This document shows, one piece after another, positions 43,708 to 53,162 of a stretch of 64,000 bases of DNA. The stretch comes from Kineosporia aurantiaca JCM 3230 (lineage in GTDB: Bacteria; Actinomycetota; Actinomycetes; Actinomycetales; Kineosporiaceae): NCBI GenBank assembly GCA_000719025.1, contig JODP01000012.1:1-64000 (forward strand), given 5' to 3'. The stretch's first letter is position 1. Every line of letters starts with the position of its first letter. Both the position numbers and the translations under genes were made by a program. The notes below the pieces were generated by a model, which was not told the origin of the DNA, made no database searches, and was given only the letters and a program-made list of their open reading frames with translations.

Positions 43708-44547
43708 TCAGAGTCCGACGTTCTCACCGAAGGCCTTGACCACCCGCGCCGCCACCGTCGCCGGGTCGGATTCCCAGATCTCCTGGTTGAAGATCTCCAC
43801 CTCGACATCCCCGGTGTACCCAGTGGCCAGCACCGCGGAAGTGATGGCCGGGAAGTCGATGTGCCCGTCGCCCATCATCCCGCGGGAGAGCAGAGCATCT
43901 CCGGGGAACGGGGTGATCCAGTCGCCCACCTGGTAGGACGCAATGCGGTCGCCGGCGCGGGCGATCTGGGCGGGCAATGCTGGGTCCCACCAGACGTGGA
44001 AGGTGTCCAGGGCTACGCCGACCACGTCTGAAGGCAGATCCTCGATCAGATCCAGCGCCTGGCCGAGGGTGGAGATGACGCCGCGGTCGGCGGCGTACAG
44101 AGGGTGCATCGGCTCGACCGCCAAGACAACACCCGCTCCCGCCGCGTCGGCCAGCAGTTCGCCCAGCGCCTCAGCAACCCGCGCCCGCGCACCTGCGAGA
44201 TCGCGGACGTCCGTTGGTAGGCCACCCGCAACCAGCACCAGAACTGGTGCCGACCCCGGCGCGCCGGCTTCGGCCAGTGCGGCGGTTTCTTCGATGGCAC
44301 GCCGGTTCTCGTCCAAAGCATGGCGCCAGGCGGTGGGTTCGGTGGCCGTGAAGAAGCCGCCGCGGCACAGGCTGGACACGCGTAGCCCAGAGTCGGCGAC
44401 CATGAGCACCGCCTTACGGAGCCCGACCTCGTCGACCGGTTCACGCCAGAGGCCGATTGAGGCGATCCCTGCTTCTCGGGTGACGCGTAGTGCCGTGGCC
44501 AGGTCGGCGTGCCGGATCGTGGCCTGGTTGAGTGACAGGCGGCTCAT
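43708..44547 (-). CDS. Sugar phosphate isomerase/epimerase (xylose-isomerase-like TIM barrel)
   Basis: This 279-residue AP_endonuc_2-type barrel probably isomerises or epimerises a keto-sugar. Metal-site motifs are LAVEPMHPLY (Glu), VGVALDTFHVWWDP (Asp and His), HIDFPAI (His near GMMGDGHID) and DVEVEIFNQE (Glu). It overlaps the DUF993 gene by 4 bases, so it is translationally coupled within the leftward arm of the carbohydrate locus. The exact substrate is unknown. Confidence 0.85.
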   Translation of the reverse strand: MSRLSLNQATIRHADLATALRVTREAGIASIGLWREPVDEVGLRKAVLMVADSGLRVSSLCRGGFFTATEPTAWRHALDENRRAIEETAALAEAGAPGSAPVLVLVAGGLPTDVRDLAGARARVAEALGELLADAAGAGVVLAVEPMHPLYAADRGVISTLGQALDLIEDLPSDVVGVALDTFHVWWDPALPAQIARAGDRIASYQVGDWITPFPGDALLSRGMMGDGHIDFPAITSAVLATGYTGDVEVEIFNQEIWESDPATVAARVVKAFGENVGL

Positions 44548-45725
44548 GAGCCCACCACCGTCGGCACGGGCACGCCGTGCAGGCTCAGGAAGCGGTTCCA
44601 GCGGTGCGCAGCGAGCTCCGGTTCCTCCAGCGCGTCCACGTCGTCGGCCACTTCGATCAGCCGGGACAAGTGCGGCAGGCTGCGGGCTGCATGCAGACCC
44701 CCGACCATGGTGAACGCCGGCTGGTGGCCGTTGAGCCAGGCCAGGAACGCGATGCCGGTCTTGTAGTGGAACGTTGGGGCGGTGAAGACCAGCCGGGACA
44801 ACTCCTCGGTCGGGCCGAGAATAGTGCGGTAACCCTCGACGTCATCAGCGTCCAAAGCCTGAAGAGCAGAGGACGCCCGCGGAGCCAGGGCGGCGAACGC
44901 ACCGAGCAGCGCGTCGGAGTGGTGAACCCCGTCGCCCTCGATCAATCCGACGTAGTGGTAGTCGTCGCCCGTGAACATGCTTGTGCCACTGGGTAACTGA
45001 GCGCGCAACGCAACTTCGGGGCCGGCGTCCAAAAGACTCATCTTTATGCCGCGCACCCGTGAGACGTTCTCGGTCATGATCCGCCGGACCACCTCGATGC
45101 GCCCGCTCACGTCCAGTTCCGGCCCGAAGTAGCCGGCCAGCTGGGGGTCGAACGCCTCACCGAGCCAGTGCAGGATGACCGGAGCACCGGCGCGTTCGAG
45201 TACCTCCCGGTAGACGCGCTCGTAGTCCGCCGCCGACTCCGCGGCGCGCGCCAGATGCCGCGACGCCATCAACACGACGCCGGCGCCGTGCTCCTCCGCG
45301 TGCTCCAACTGCTCTAGGTAGGCCCCGATCACCCTGTCCAGCGATACGACGTCCTCCGTCAGATGATCGGTATTCACCCCGACCACGAGCGCGCCACCCG
45401 CATGGTGGGCCTCGGCGGCGCTACGGGCGATCAGCTCACGGACAGCGGCGGCGTCGAGTCCCATGTTTCGCTGGGCGGTGTCCATCGCGTCGGCGACGCC
45501 CAGTCCCCACGACCACAAGTGATGCCGGAAGGCGAGGGTGGCGTCCCAGTCGATGTCAGCCGGCGCGCCGGGGACGTTTTCCCCGGTCACGCGCGGGACG
45601 ACGTGCGCGGCGGCGTAGGCGGTCCGGGACCGTAAGGGCGCTTGAGGACGCTTGGGGTTGGGGGTGCTGGTCAGGGGGCGGCTACCCGGGGTTCCGTCTG
45701 CCGTGACGGTTCCGATCGCGAGCAT
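44544..45725 (-). CDS. DUF993 dihydrodipicolinate-synthase-like aldolase
   Basis: The 393-residue protein fits DUF993 of the DHDPS/class I aldolase fold. WDATLAFRHHLWSWGLGVADAMDTAQ and ARSAAEAH are the usual N-terminal signature. PVILHWLGEAFDPQLAGYFG and VRGIKMSLLDAGPEVALR (candidate Schiff-base Lys) follow. It probably splits a keto-sugar acid made by the neighbouring dehydrogenases. The ATG at 45725 overlaps the preceding stop by one base. Confidence 0.82.
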   Translation of the reverse strand: MLAIGTVTADGTPGSRPLTSTPNPKRPQAPLRSRTAYAAAHVVPRVTGENVPGAPADIDWDATLAFRHHLWSWGLGVADAMDTAQRNMGLDAAAVRELIARSAAEAHHAGGALVVGVNTDHLTEDVVSLDRVIGAYLEQLEHAEEHGAGVVLMASRHLARAAESAADYERVYREVLERAGAPVILHWLGEAFDPQLAGYFGPELDVSGRIEVVRRIMTENVSRVRGIKMSLLDAGPEVALRAQLPSGTSMFTGDDYHYVGLIEGDGVHHSDALLGAFAALAPRASSALQALDADDVEGYRTILGPTEELSRLVFTAPTFHYKTGIAFLAWLNGHQPAFTMVGGLHAARSLPHLSRLIEVADDVDALEEPELAAHRWNRFLSLHGVPVPTVVGS

Positions 45726-46900
45726 CAGGCTGCCCCTACAGTCACCTGGCTGACTTCGAGCGGGGCGAGTTCGACGCGCTGGCCAGTGCGTGAACTCTCC
45801 AGCCCGGCTTCGGCCAGCCTCACCCCGCGCGCTCCGGCCAGCAGGTCGTAGGAGTACGGCGCATCTTCGACGACGTGACGGAGGAACTGCTCCCACTGGG
45901 TGCGGAAGCCGTTGTCGAAGACTTCGTTGTCCGGCACCTCGGCCCAGTCGGCGAAGTAGTCGTGGGTCTCGGCCAGGTCGGGGTTCCAGACCGGCTTCGG
46001 GGTAGCGGTGCGATGCTGGGCGCGGCAGCCGAACAAGCCGGCGACGGCGCTGCCGTGCGTCCCGTCGACCTGGAACTCGACCAGTTCCTTCCGGTTCACC
46101 CGCACCGCCCAGGACGAGTTGATCTGGGCCACGACCCCGTCGGCAAGTTCGAAGACGGCGTAGGCAGCGTCATCGGCGGTGGCCGGGTACTGCTCGCCCT
46201 GCTCGTCGGTGCGGCTGGGCACATGCGTGACCGCCCGCGCGTAGACCGCCGAGACCGGGCCGAACAGGTTCTCCAGCACGTAGTTCCAGTGCGGGAACAT
46301 GTCCGCGACGATGCCCCCGCCGTCTTCCGAGCGGTAGTTCCAACTCGGCCGCTGGGCGCTCTGCCAGTCGCCCTCGAACACCCAGTAGCCGAACTCGCCG
46401 CGGATCGACAGGATCCGGCCGAAGAACCCGGACTCCACCAGGCGGGCGAGCTTGCGCAGGCCGGGCAGGTAGAGCTTGTCGTGCACCACGCCGTTCTTCA
46501 CCCCGGCCGCCCGGGCCCGCGCGGCCAGGTCCAGCGCCTCCTCCAGGGTGCCCGCGGTCGGCTTCTCGGTGTAGATCGCCTTGCCCGTCGCGATCGCCCG
46601 GCGGATGGCCGGCACCCGGGCCGAGGTGATCTGGAAGTCGCCGTAGACCGGCCAGCGGGGATCGCTCAGCGCCGCGTCGAGATCGATGGTCCAGTCGGCG
46701 ATGTCGTGCTTCCGGGCGATCTCGGCGAGCCGGTCCGGGTTGCGGCCGACCAGCAGCGGCTCGACCTGGACCCGGCTGCCGTCGGCCAGGGGCACGCCCC
46801 CGGCCGCCCGGATCGCCAGCACCGAGCGCAGCAGGTGCTGGCGGTAGCCCATCCGCCCGGTGACGCCGTTCATGATGATCCCGATGGGGTCGTGTGCCAT
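45725..46900 (-). CDS. Gfo/Idh/MocA-family oxidoreductase
   Basis: This 391-residue NAD(P)-dependent sugar dehydrogenase has a Rossmann N-terminus (IIMNGVTGRMGYRQHLL, unusual in place of GxGxxG). It carries the family EKPTAGTLEEAL motif, with the catalytic Lys, and DMFPHWNYVLENLFGP containing the His of the substrate site. AGGAG precedes the ATG. It is the first gene of the leftward arm, and LacI-type operators lie just upstream. Confidence 0.88.
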   Translation of the reverse strand: MAHDPIGIIMNGVTGRMGYRQHLLRSVLAIRAAGGVPLADGSRVQVEPLLVGRNPDRLAEIARKHDIADWTIDLDAALSDPRWPVYGDFQITSARVPAIRRAIATGKAIYTEKPTAGTLEEALDLAARARAAGVKNGVVHDKLYLPGLRKLARLVESGFFGRILSIRGEFGYWVFEGDWQSAQRPSWNYRSEDGGGIVADMFPHWNYVLENLFGPVSAVYARAVTHVPSRTDEQGEQYPATADDAAYAVFELADGVVAQINSSWAVRVNRKELVEFQVDGTHGSAVAGLFGCRAQHRTATPKPVWNPDLAETHDYFADWAEVPDNEVFDNGFRTQWEQFLRHVVEDAPYSYDLLAGARGVRLAEAGLESSRTGQRVELAPLEVSQVTVGAA

Positions 46901-46960
46901 GCCGACTCCTCGTCCGATGTCGGCCCCGGCCGCCCGTGGACGGCCGGGGCCGACCGCTCC

Positions 46961-46974
46961 GGTAAACGCTTTCC
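46961..46974. promoter_or_regulatory. LacI-type operator, site 1
   Basis: GGTAAACGCTTTCC resembles LacI/CcpA-family sites with a central CG and AAA/TTT flanks. It lies 61 bases upstream of the leftward dehydrogenase start. A similar site occurs at 47140. Confidence 0.7.
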
Positions 46975-47139
46975 TCGCAGCCTGGCATCCGCGGCCGTCC
47001 GGGGTCAACCGGTCCGGCGCCGGGCGGCGCGCAACGGTTCGCGGTCCCGGAGATGACCGGCGAATGTCCGGCTCGCGGCTATTAATTGAGGTCTGGGCAT
47101 TGCGTCCGGGCGAGTGAGCTGTTTCACTGACAACGCGCT

Positions 47140-47153
47140 GGATAGCGCTTTCC
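47140..47153. promoter_or_regulatory. LacI-type operator, site 2
   Basis: GGATAGCGCTTTCC matches site 1 at 11 of 14 positions and has a GCGC centre. It lies 39 bases upstream of the ABC permease start. With site 1 it brackets the divergent promoters, and the LacI gene at the end of the rightward arm is the likely binder. Confidence 0.7.
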
Positions 47154-47191
47154 CCTGCAGCAACGTCGCTTGGCAGGCAAGGAGGTCGGCC

Positions 47192-48142
47192 TTGAGTGTG
47201 GTCAGTGAGATCCGGGCGCTGAGGAAGCCCCCGGGGGGCTCCCGGCGCTGGTCGGGGCGGGGGCGGGTGAAGCATCGCGACAACCGGGCCGCCGCCCTCT
47301 TCCTGGCCCCGTGGATGATCGGCCTGGTCGCCATCACGGCCGGCCCGATGCTGGTGTCGCTGTATCTGTCCTTCACGGACTACAACCTGCTCAGCAACGC
47401 CAATTTCACCGGGCTGGACAACATTCGGCACATGATGAACGACGAGCGGCTGGCCAAGTCGCTGACCGTCACCCTGGTCTACGTCTTCGTCTCGACCCCG
47501 ATCCAGCTCGCCGCGGCGCTCGGCCTGGCCGTGGTGCTCGACCGGGGCCTGCGCGGCCTGGCGCTCTACCGCTCGATCTTCTACCTGCCCTCGCTGCTCG
47601 GCTCGAGCGTGGCGGTGGCGGTGCTGTGGAAGCGGGTGTTCGGCGTCGACGGGCTGGTGAACCAGTTCCTGGAGGTGTTCGGGATCCACGGGCCGGGCTG
47701 GATCTCCTCACCCAGCACCGCGCTCTCCACGCTGATCCTGCTGCACGTCTGGACTTTCGGCGCGCCGATGGTGATCTTCCTGGCCGGCCTGCGGCAGGTG
47801 CCCAGGGAGTACTACGAGGCGGCCGCGGTCGACGGGGCCTCGAAATGGCAGCAGTTCCGCTCGATCACGCTGCCGATGATCTCGCCGATCATCTTCTTCA
47901 ACCTGGTGCTCGGGATCATCGGCGCCTTCCAGTCCTTCACCCAGGCGTTCGTGGTCTCGGACGGGCGCGGCGGGCCGAGCGACTCGACCCTGTTCTTCAC
48001 CCTGTACCTGTACCAGCAGGGCTTCGTGAACTTCAACATGGGCTACGCCTCGGCCCTGGCCTGGCTGCTCCTGCTGATCATCGCCGCCTTCACGGCGATC
48101 AACTTCTGGGCCTCGAAATTCTGGGTTTACTATGACAACTGA
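47192..48142 (+). CDS. CUT1 sugar ABC transporter permease (MalF-like)
   Basis: This permease of about 316 residues has six membrane helices. The EAA motif reads EYYEAAAVDGASKWQQFRSI, followed by TLPMISPIIFF. NRAAALFLAPWMIGL is the usual TM1 opening of CUT1 permeases. The TTG at 47192 is chosen because AAGGAGG lies six bases ahead; a GTG at 47198 is possible. It overlaps the second permease by 11 bases. The cognate ATPase is not here and is probably a shared MsiK-type protein. Confidence 0.9.
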   Translation: MSVVSEIRALRKPPGGSRRWSGRGRVKHRDNRAAALFLAPWMIGLVAITAGPMLVSLYLSFTDYNLLSNANFTGLDNIRHMMNDERLAKSLTVTLVYVFVSTPIQLAAALGLAVVLDRGLRGLALYRSIFYLPSLLGSSVAVAVLWKRVFGVDGLVNQFLEVFGIHGPGWISSPSTALSTLILLHVWTFGAPMVIFLAGLRQVPREYYEAAAVDGASKWQQFRSITLPMISPIIFFNLVLGIIGAFQSFTQAFVVSDGRGGPSDSTLFFTLYLYQQGFVNFNMGYASALAWLLLLIIAAFTAINFWASKFWVYYDN

Positions 48143-49028
48143 AGCCCCGGTGGCCGTCCCCGTGCAGTCCGTCCCCGCGCCGGTCCCGGTGCGCGACCGG
48201 GCCTCCCGGATCCGCTCGGTGCTGCGGCACGCCGTGCTGATCCTGGCCGCGTTCATCATGCTGTACCCGCTGCTGTGGATGCTGGCCAGCTCGATCCGGC
48301 CGGACAACGAGATCTTCCGGCACTTCGGCATCTTCGTGAACACCTTCGACCTGTCGCACTACCCGGACGGGTGGAACGCGCTGGCCATGCCGTTCAGCGG
48401 CTACCTGCTGAACTCGGCGATCGTGGTGTTCGGAGCCATCCTCGGCAACCTGATCTCCTGCTCGATGGCCGCCTACGCCTTCGCCCGGCTCGACTTCAGC
48501 TTCAAACGAACGTCTTTCACGGTGATGCTGCTGACCATCATGCTGCCGGTGCACGTGGTGATCGTTCCGCAGTACATCATCTGGGCCAACCTGGACCTGA
48601 TCAACACGTTCGTCCCGCTGATCCTGCCCAAGTGGCTGGCGACCGACGCGTTCTTCATCTTCCTGATGGTCCAGTTCATCCGCGGCATCCCCCGCGAGCT
48701 GGACGAGGCGGCCCGGATCGACGGGGCCGGGCACGCCCGGATCTTCCTGCGGATCATCCTCCCGCTGATGGTCCCGGCCCTGGCCACCACCGCGATCTTC
48801 ACCTTCATCTGGACCTGGAACGACTTCTTCACCCAGCTGATCTTCCTGACCGACCCGAACCTGTACACCGTCCCGGTCGCCCTGCGCTCGTTCATCGACG
48901 CCCAGGCGAACTCCTCGTACGGCTCGCTCTTCGCGATGAGCATCGTGTCCCTCGTCCCCATCTTCCTGGCGTTCCTGCTCGGTCAGCGCTACCTGATCCA
49001 GGGCATCGCCACCACCGGAGGCAAGTGA
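48132..49028 (+). CDS. CUT1 sugar ABC transporter permease (MalG-like)
   Basis: This 298-residue second inner-membrane permease has six helices and an EAA loop reading RELDEAARIDGAGHARIFLRI, followed by ILPLMVPALATT. LYPLLWMLASSIRP is the standard TM1 exit. It is coupled at both ends: an 11-base overlap upstream, and a stop that overlaps the binding-protein ATG by one base. Confidence 0.92.
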   Translation: MTTEAPVAVPVQSVPAPVPVRDRASRIRSVLRHAVLILAAFIMLYPLLWMLASSIRPDNEIFRHFGIFVNTFDLSHYPDGWNALAMPFSGYLLNSAIVVFGAILGNLISCSMAAYAFARLDFSFKRTSFTVMLLTIMLPVHVVIVPQYIIWANLDLINTFVPLILPKWLATDAFFIFLMVQFIRGIPRELDEAARIDGAGHARIFLRIILPLMVPALATTAIFTFIWTWNDFFTQLIFLTDPNLYTVPVALRSFIDAQANSSYGSLFAMSIVSLVPIFLAFLLGQRYLIQGIATTGGK

Positions 49029-50347
49029 TGACCAGCCCCTTCTCCCGCCGCACGCTGCTCGGCGGCGCGTTCGCCGGCCTGTCGGCCGCCACCCTGGCCG
49101 CCTGCGGGGTCGGCGGCAGCGACGCCGACGTGGCGCTGTCCAACCAGGACGTGACCCTGCGCTTCACCTGGTGGGGGGCCGACGCCCGGCACGAGCTGAC
49201 CAAGCAGGCGATCGCCGCGTTCCAGAAGGCCAACCCGAAGATCACGGTGAAGGGCGAGTTCGCCGACTGGACCGGTTACTGGGACCGGCTGGCCACCACC
49301 TTCGCCGCCAACGACGCCCCCGACATCGTCCAGATGGACGAGCTCTACCTGCGCACCTACGCCGACCGGGGGTCGCTGCTGGACCTGGCCAAGACCAAGG
49401 ACTACCTGAACCTCAGCGGCTTCCAGGACGTGACGCTGGCGGCCGGGCAGGCCAAGGGCACCCAGTACGCGCTGCCGATCGGCAACGGCGCGCTGTCGGT
49501 GGTCGCGAACAGGACGGTGTTCGAGAAGTACGGTCTCGACCTGCCCGACGACAGCACCTGGACCTGGGACGACTTCGCCACCGTGGCGGCCGGGGTCACC
49601 ACCGCCTCCAAGGGCGACGTGGTCGGGGCCGGCGCCCTGGGCACCGAGGCCGCCCTGATCACCATCTTCGCCCGCCAGCACGGCGCGCAGCTGTTCGACG
49701 ACGACGGCAAGGTCGTGCTGCCCCCGGACGTGCTGGCCGAGCTCTGGCAGATCTCCCTGGACATGGCGGGCAAGGGCGCCCCCTCGGCCGAGTCGTCCGC
49801 CGAGCAGATGACCGCCACGCTCGACCAGACCTGGCTGGTGCTGGGCAAGCAGGCGCTGAACCTGAACTACAACACCCAGATCTCCTCGCTGCAGGCCGCC
49901 GCCAAGGACTCCGAGCTGGTGCTGCTGGAGCTGCCGCAGAGCAAGGACGGCAGCGCCCCCGGCTTCTACTACAAACCGTCGATGTACTGGTCGATCGCCT
50001 CCAAGACCAAGCACCCGGCCGAGGCCGCGAAGTTCGTCGACTTCCTGGCCAACTCGCCCGAGGCGGCGAAGATCCTCGGCACCGACCGGGGGATCCCGGC
50101 CAACGCCAAGACCCTGGAGGCGATCCGGCCCTCGCTGGACGCGCCGTCCGAGCAGGCCGCGGCCTACAACGACAAGATGGCCGCGCTGGTCTCCGACCCA
50201 CCCCCGCTCACCCCGGCCGGGGCCAGCGACATCAACAACCTGACCATGCGCTACGTCCAAGAGGTGCTGTTCAAGCGGCAGAAGCCGGCCGAGGCCGCGA
50301 AGAAGTACGTCGACGAACTGACCAGCGCGGTGGAAGGTGCTGCCTGA
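49028..50347 (+). CDS. Sugar ABC transporter substrate-binding lipoprotein
   Basis: This 439-residue extracellular binding protein has an N-terminus with a twin-arginine pattern (SRRTLLGGAFAGLSAA) and the lipobox LAAC (Cys26), so it is probably a Tat-exported lipoprotein. The mature domain begins VTLRFTWWGADARHELT and has NDAPDIVQMDELYLRTYADRG and KYGLDLPDDSTWTWDDF, typical of CUT1 cluster-B binding proteins. The ATG overlaps the permease stop. Confidence 0.93.
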   Translation: MTSPFSRRTLLGGAFAGLSAATLAACGVGGSDADVALSNQDVTLRFTWWGADARHELTKQAIAAFQKANPKITVKGEFADWTGYWDRLATTFAANDAPDIVQMDELYLRTYADRGSLLDLAKTKDYLNLSGFQDVTLAAGQAKGTQYALPIGNGALSVVANRTVFEKYGLDLPDDSTWTWDDFATVAAGVTTASKGDVVGAGALGTEAALITIFARQHGAQLFDDDGKVVLPPDVLAELWQISLDMAGKGAPSAESSAEQMTATLDQTWLVLGKQALNLNYNTQISSLQAAAKDSELVLLELPQSKDGSAPGFYYKPSMYWSIASKTKHPAEAAKFVDFLANSPEAAKILGTDRGIPANAKTLEAIRPSLDAPSEQAAAYNDKMAALVSDPPPLTPAGASDINNLTMRYVQEVLFKRQKPAEAAKKYVDELTSAVEGAA

Positions 50348-50350
50348 GTC

Positions 50351-51463
50351 ATGCCGAACGTCAAGCGGGTGGCGATCATCGGGGCCGGGGCGATCGCTGG
50401 AGCCCATCAGCAGGCCTACGCGGCGGCCGGCGACCGGGTCGAGATCGTCGCCGTCGTGGATCTGGACATCGAGCGGGCCCGTTCGTTCGCCGAAAAGCAC
50501 AACGTCCAAGCGTCCTTCATCGACATAGGGACGATGCTGGCCGAGACCGCCCCGGATCTGGTGTCGGTGTGCACGCCACCCGGCGCCCACCGCGAGGCCG
50601 TGCTGGCCTGCCTCGCGGCGGGTGCATGGGTGTGGTGCGAAAAACCGCCGGTGCTCTCGCTCGCCGAGTACGACGAACTCGCCGCGGCGGAGAACGACGA
50701 GGGCGGACCCTACGTCGGGTACGTCTTCCAGCACCGGTTCGGCTCTGCGGCCCGCACGTTGCGTCAGCAGATAGCCGAACAGACTTTGGGACGACCGCAC
50801 GTCGCGGTCTGCCACACCCTCTGGTACCGGGATGCGGCCTACTACGCCGTGCCCTGGCGCGGTCGCTGGGAGACCGAAGGGGGTGGGCCGGCCATGGGGC
50901 ACGGCATCCATCAGATGGACCTGATGCTGTCACTGCTCGGGGACTGGCACGAGGTCCGCGCCATGATGGGCACCCTCGACCGCGAGGTGGAGACCGAGGA
51001 CGTGTCGGTGGCCACCGTCTCGTTCGCCAACGGCGCCCTGGCTTCAGTGGTCAACAGCGTGCTTTCGCCACGGCAGGAAAGCTATCTGCGGTTCGACTTC
51101 ACCGATGCCACGGTCGAGGTTTCGCACCTGTACGGCTACGACAACACGAACTGGACCTGGACCCCGCGGGACGGGATCGAGCCGGAACGGGTGGCTACCT
51201 GGGCGCCGGAAACCGACGAGGCCAGTTCGCACGAGGCGCAGGCACGGATCTTCCTCGACGCGATGGACGCGGGGGTACGCCCTCCGGCCAGCGGCGCGGA
51301 CGGGCGGCGCAGCCTGGAACTGGTCACCGGCCTGTACCAGTCGGCGATCACCGGGCTGCCGGTGCGGCGCTCGGACCTGGCACCTGGAAATCCTTTTTAC
51401 CAGAACCTGGATGGCGGCGGACGCTACACGGCGGCCCGTCCTGCCGAGGAGGGCTCGCGATGA
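50351..51463 (+). CDS. Gfo/Idh/MocA-family oxidoreductase
   Basis: This 370-residue dehydrogenase has the Rossmann motif VAIIGAGAIAGAHQQAY, CTPPGAHREAV and the EKPPVLSLAEYDEL motif with the catalytic Lys. GGGPAMGHGIHQMDLMLSLLGD supplies the substrate-site His. The stop overlaps the next ATG. It is the second of three family members in the locus, which suggests successive oxidations or an oxidise-then-reduce scheme on one sugar. Confidence 0.92.
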   Translation: MPNVKRVAIIGAGAIAGAHQQAYAAAGDRVEIVAVVDLDIERARSFAEKHNVQASFIDIGTMLAETAPDLVSVCTPPGAHREAVLACLAAGAWVWCEKPPVLSLAEYDELAAAENDEGGPYVGYVFQHRFGSAARTLRQQIAEQTLGRPHVAVCHTLWYRDAAYYAVPWRGRWETEGGGPAMGHGIHQMDLMLSLLGDWHEVRAMMGTLDREVETEDVSVATVSFANGALASVVNSVLSPRQESYLRFDFTDATVEVSHLYGYDNTNWTWTPRDGIEPERVATWAPETDEASSHEAQARIFLDAMDAGVRPPASGADGRRSLELVTGLYQSAITGLPVRRSDLAPGNPFYQNLDGGGRYTAARPAEEGSR

Positions 51464-52401
51464 CCGGGCAGATCACTGTGGACCACCGGCACGGGCACAG
51501 TCTCGGGGTCGGGGTCGGATCGGTCGAGATCCTGCGGTACGTCTACGGCGCGCAGATGCCCCAGTTCGAGGCGCCCAAGCCCTATCTGCATCCGATCCGG
51601 ACCCTTTCCGGGGCCCTGGTCTCGGCGTACCGGCCCTGGGACCACCGCTGGCACAAGGGCCTGCAGCTGACCTGGTCCCACGTGTCGGGGCAGAACTTCT
51701 GGGGCGGGAACACCTACGTTCACGGCACCGGCTACGTGCCGTTGGACAACGTCGGGAGCATGCGGCACGACGGGTTCGACGCCATCGATCACGACGGTAC
51801 CGAGCTCACCCTTACCGAGAACCTGACCTGGGTGACGCAGGCCGGGGAGTCCTGGGTCTCGGAAACGCGCCTTCTGAAGGTTCATTCGGTGGATCCGGAC
51901 GGTGGCTCCTATGCCATCGACGTCGCGAGTGAACTGACCAACGTTCGCGGTTCAGATCTGGAACTCGGCAGTCCTACTACTCACGGACGTGAGAACGCTG
52001 GGTACACCGGATGGTTCTGGCGGGGCCCGCGGAATCTCACCGGCGGGCAGGTGCTGGCGGCGGACGGGTCGGGTCCGGAGGCGATGGGCACCGGGTCCGC
52101 GTGGTTGGCGTACACTGGGTCGAACGACGACATTGACGGCGAGGTAACCATTCTCGCGGTGGCCGGGTCGACCAGTTCGGGGGAGCTGAAGTGGTTCGTG
52201 CGGAACGATCCGTTCCCGGCGATCGCGCCCTCGCCGGCGTTCCATGAGGAGATTGTGCTCGGCGCGGGGGAGCGGCTTTCGCTGGCGCACCGGTTTGTGA
52301 TCGCGGACGGGGCTTGGGGGCGGGATCAGGTGGAGGGATATCTGGCCGGGGCTTCTGCTGGTGGAGATGAAGCCGGTGGCGGTGAGGGATTTGGTGGCTG
52401 A
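51460..52401 (+). CDS. DUF6807/PmoA family protein
   Basis: The 313-residue, strand-rich soluble protein fits the PmoA (DUF6807) family. Marks are APKPYLHPIRTLSG, RPWDHRWHKGLQLTWSHV, the central GFDAIDHDGTELTLTENLTW and SPTTHGRENAGYTGWFWRG. These proteins occur with Gfo/Idh/MocA dehydrogenases in carbohydrate loci, but their reaction is not established. It overlaps both neighbours. The last residues are Gly/Glu-rich because the next gene starts inside it. Confidence 0.82.
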   Translation: MTGQITVDHRHGHSLGVGVGSVEILRYVYGAQMPQFEAPKPYLHPIRTLSGALVSAYRPWDHRWHKGLQLTWSHVSGQNFWGGNTYVHGTGYVPLDNVGSMRHDGFDAIDHDGTELTLTENLTWVTQAGESWVSETRLLKVHSVDPDGGSYAIDVASELTNVRGSDLELGSPTTHGRENAGYTGWFWRGPRNLTGGQVLAADGSGPEAMGTGSAWLAYTGSNDDIDGEVTILAVAGSTSSGELKWFVRNDPFPAIAPSPAFHEEIVLGAGERLSLAHRFVIADGAWGRDQVEGYLAGASAGGDEAGGGEGFGG

Positions 52402-53149
52402 ACGGGCCGGGCAGGGTGCCGTGGAGCGGGGTGTTGAGGTGCAGGCTCCCTTGCCGGGGGCGGTCGGGCTGAGTGCCTTGCGCGTCTATCCGTGGGAAGC
52501 GGAGGATGCTCTGTGTGGGGGCTCGCCGCACCTGCACCTGGCCTGTACCGAGGCCTACGTGGTGATTTCCGGGGCCGGACGGGTCCAGACGCTGACCACC
52601 GAGGGATTCGCTGAACACGTTCTGGCCCCGGGCGACGTGGTCTGGTTCACGCCGGGCACGATCCACCGGGCGATCAATGACGGAGACCTGAATGTGCTGG
52701 TCCTGATGCAGAACTCCGGGCTTCCGGAGGCCGGGGACGCAGTTCTCACCTTTCCGCCGCCGTTCCTCACGGACCGCGAAACTTACCTGCAAGCTCGTGA
52801 TCTGAAAGGGCCGGACGGCTCGCCCTCGGCCGACCGGGCCCGGCAGCGCCGCGATCTGGCCGTCGAAGGATTCCTTGCCCTGCGTGCGGCAGCCGAGGCG
52901 GGTGACCAGCAGTCGCTGGAGGCGTTCCAGGCCGCCGCGGCCGCGATCGTCCAGCCTTTGCTGAGCGATTGGAGGGTGATTCTCGACCGGGGCGCGGGGG
53001 CCGCCGTGGAGAGAACTGCAGCGCAGCTGGCCGCCCTGGCTGCCGGGGATCACTCGCACCTGCGTCAGGCGCAGGTGTCGAGGATGGAGCGGCCGGCGGA
53101 GAACACCTTCGGCATGTGCGGATTCCTCAACGCCTACCCTGTTCCCTGA
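52361..53149 (+). CDS. Cupin-domain protein
   Basis: The 262-residue protein has a cupin barrel in its first half. PHLHLACTEAYVVISGAGRVQ holds the HxH and Glu metal ligands of motif 1, and GDVVWFTPGTIHRAIN holds the motif 2 His. The second half is helical (RRDLAVEGFLALRAAAEAGD) and ends MCGFLNAYPVP. The first 41 bases overlap the preceding gene; ATG 52367 is an alternative start. It probably isomerises or binds a sugar of this pathway. Confidence 0.8.
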   Translation: MEMKPVAVRDLVAERAGQGAVERGVEVQAPLPGAVGLSALRVYPWEAEDALCGGSPHLHLACTEAYVVISGAGRVQTLTTEGFAEHVLAPGDVVWFTPGTIHRAINDGDLNVLVLMQNSGLPEAGDAVLTFPPPFLTDRETYLQARDLKGPDGSPSADRARQRRDLAVEGFLALRAAAEAGDQQSLEAFQAAAAAIVQPLLSDWRVILDRGAGAAVERTAAQLAALAAGDHSHLRQAQVSRMERPAENTFGMCGFLNAYPVP

Positions 53150-53162
53150 CTTTGGAGTCTTC

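Noticed and set aside
49171..52401. 1076-residue plus-strand frame
   Set aside because: Only its end (from 51460) is real, as the DUF6807 protein; the rest is a shifted reading of the binding-protein and dehydrogenase genes.
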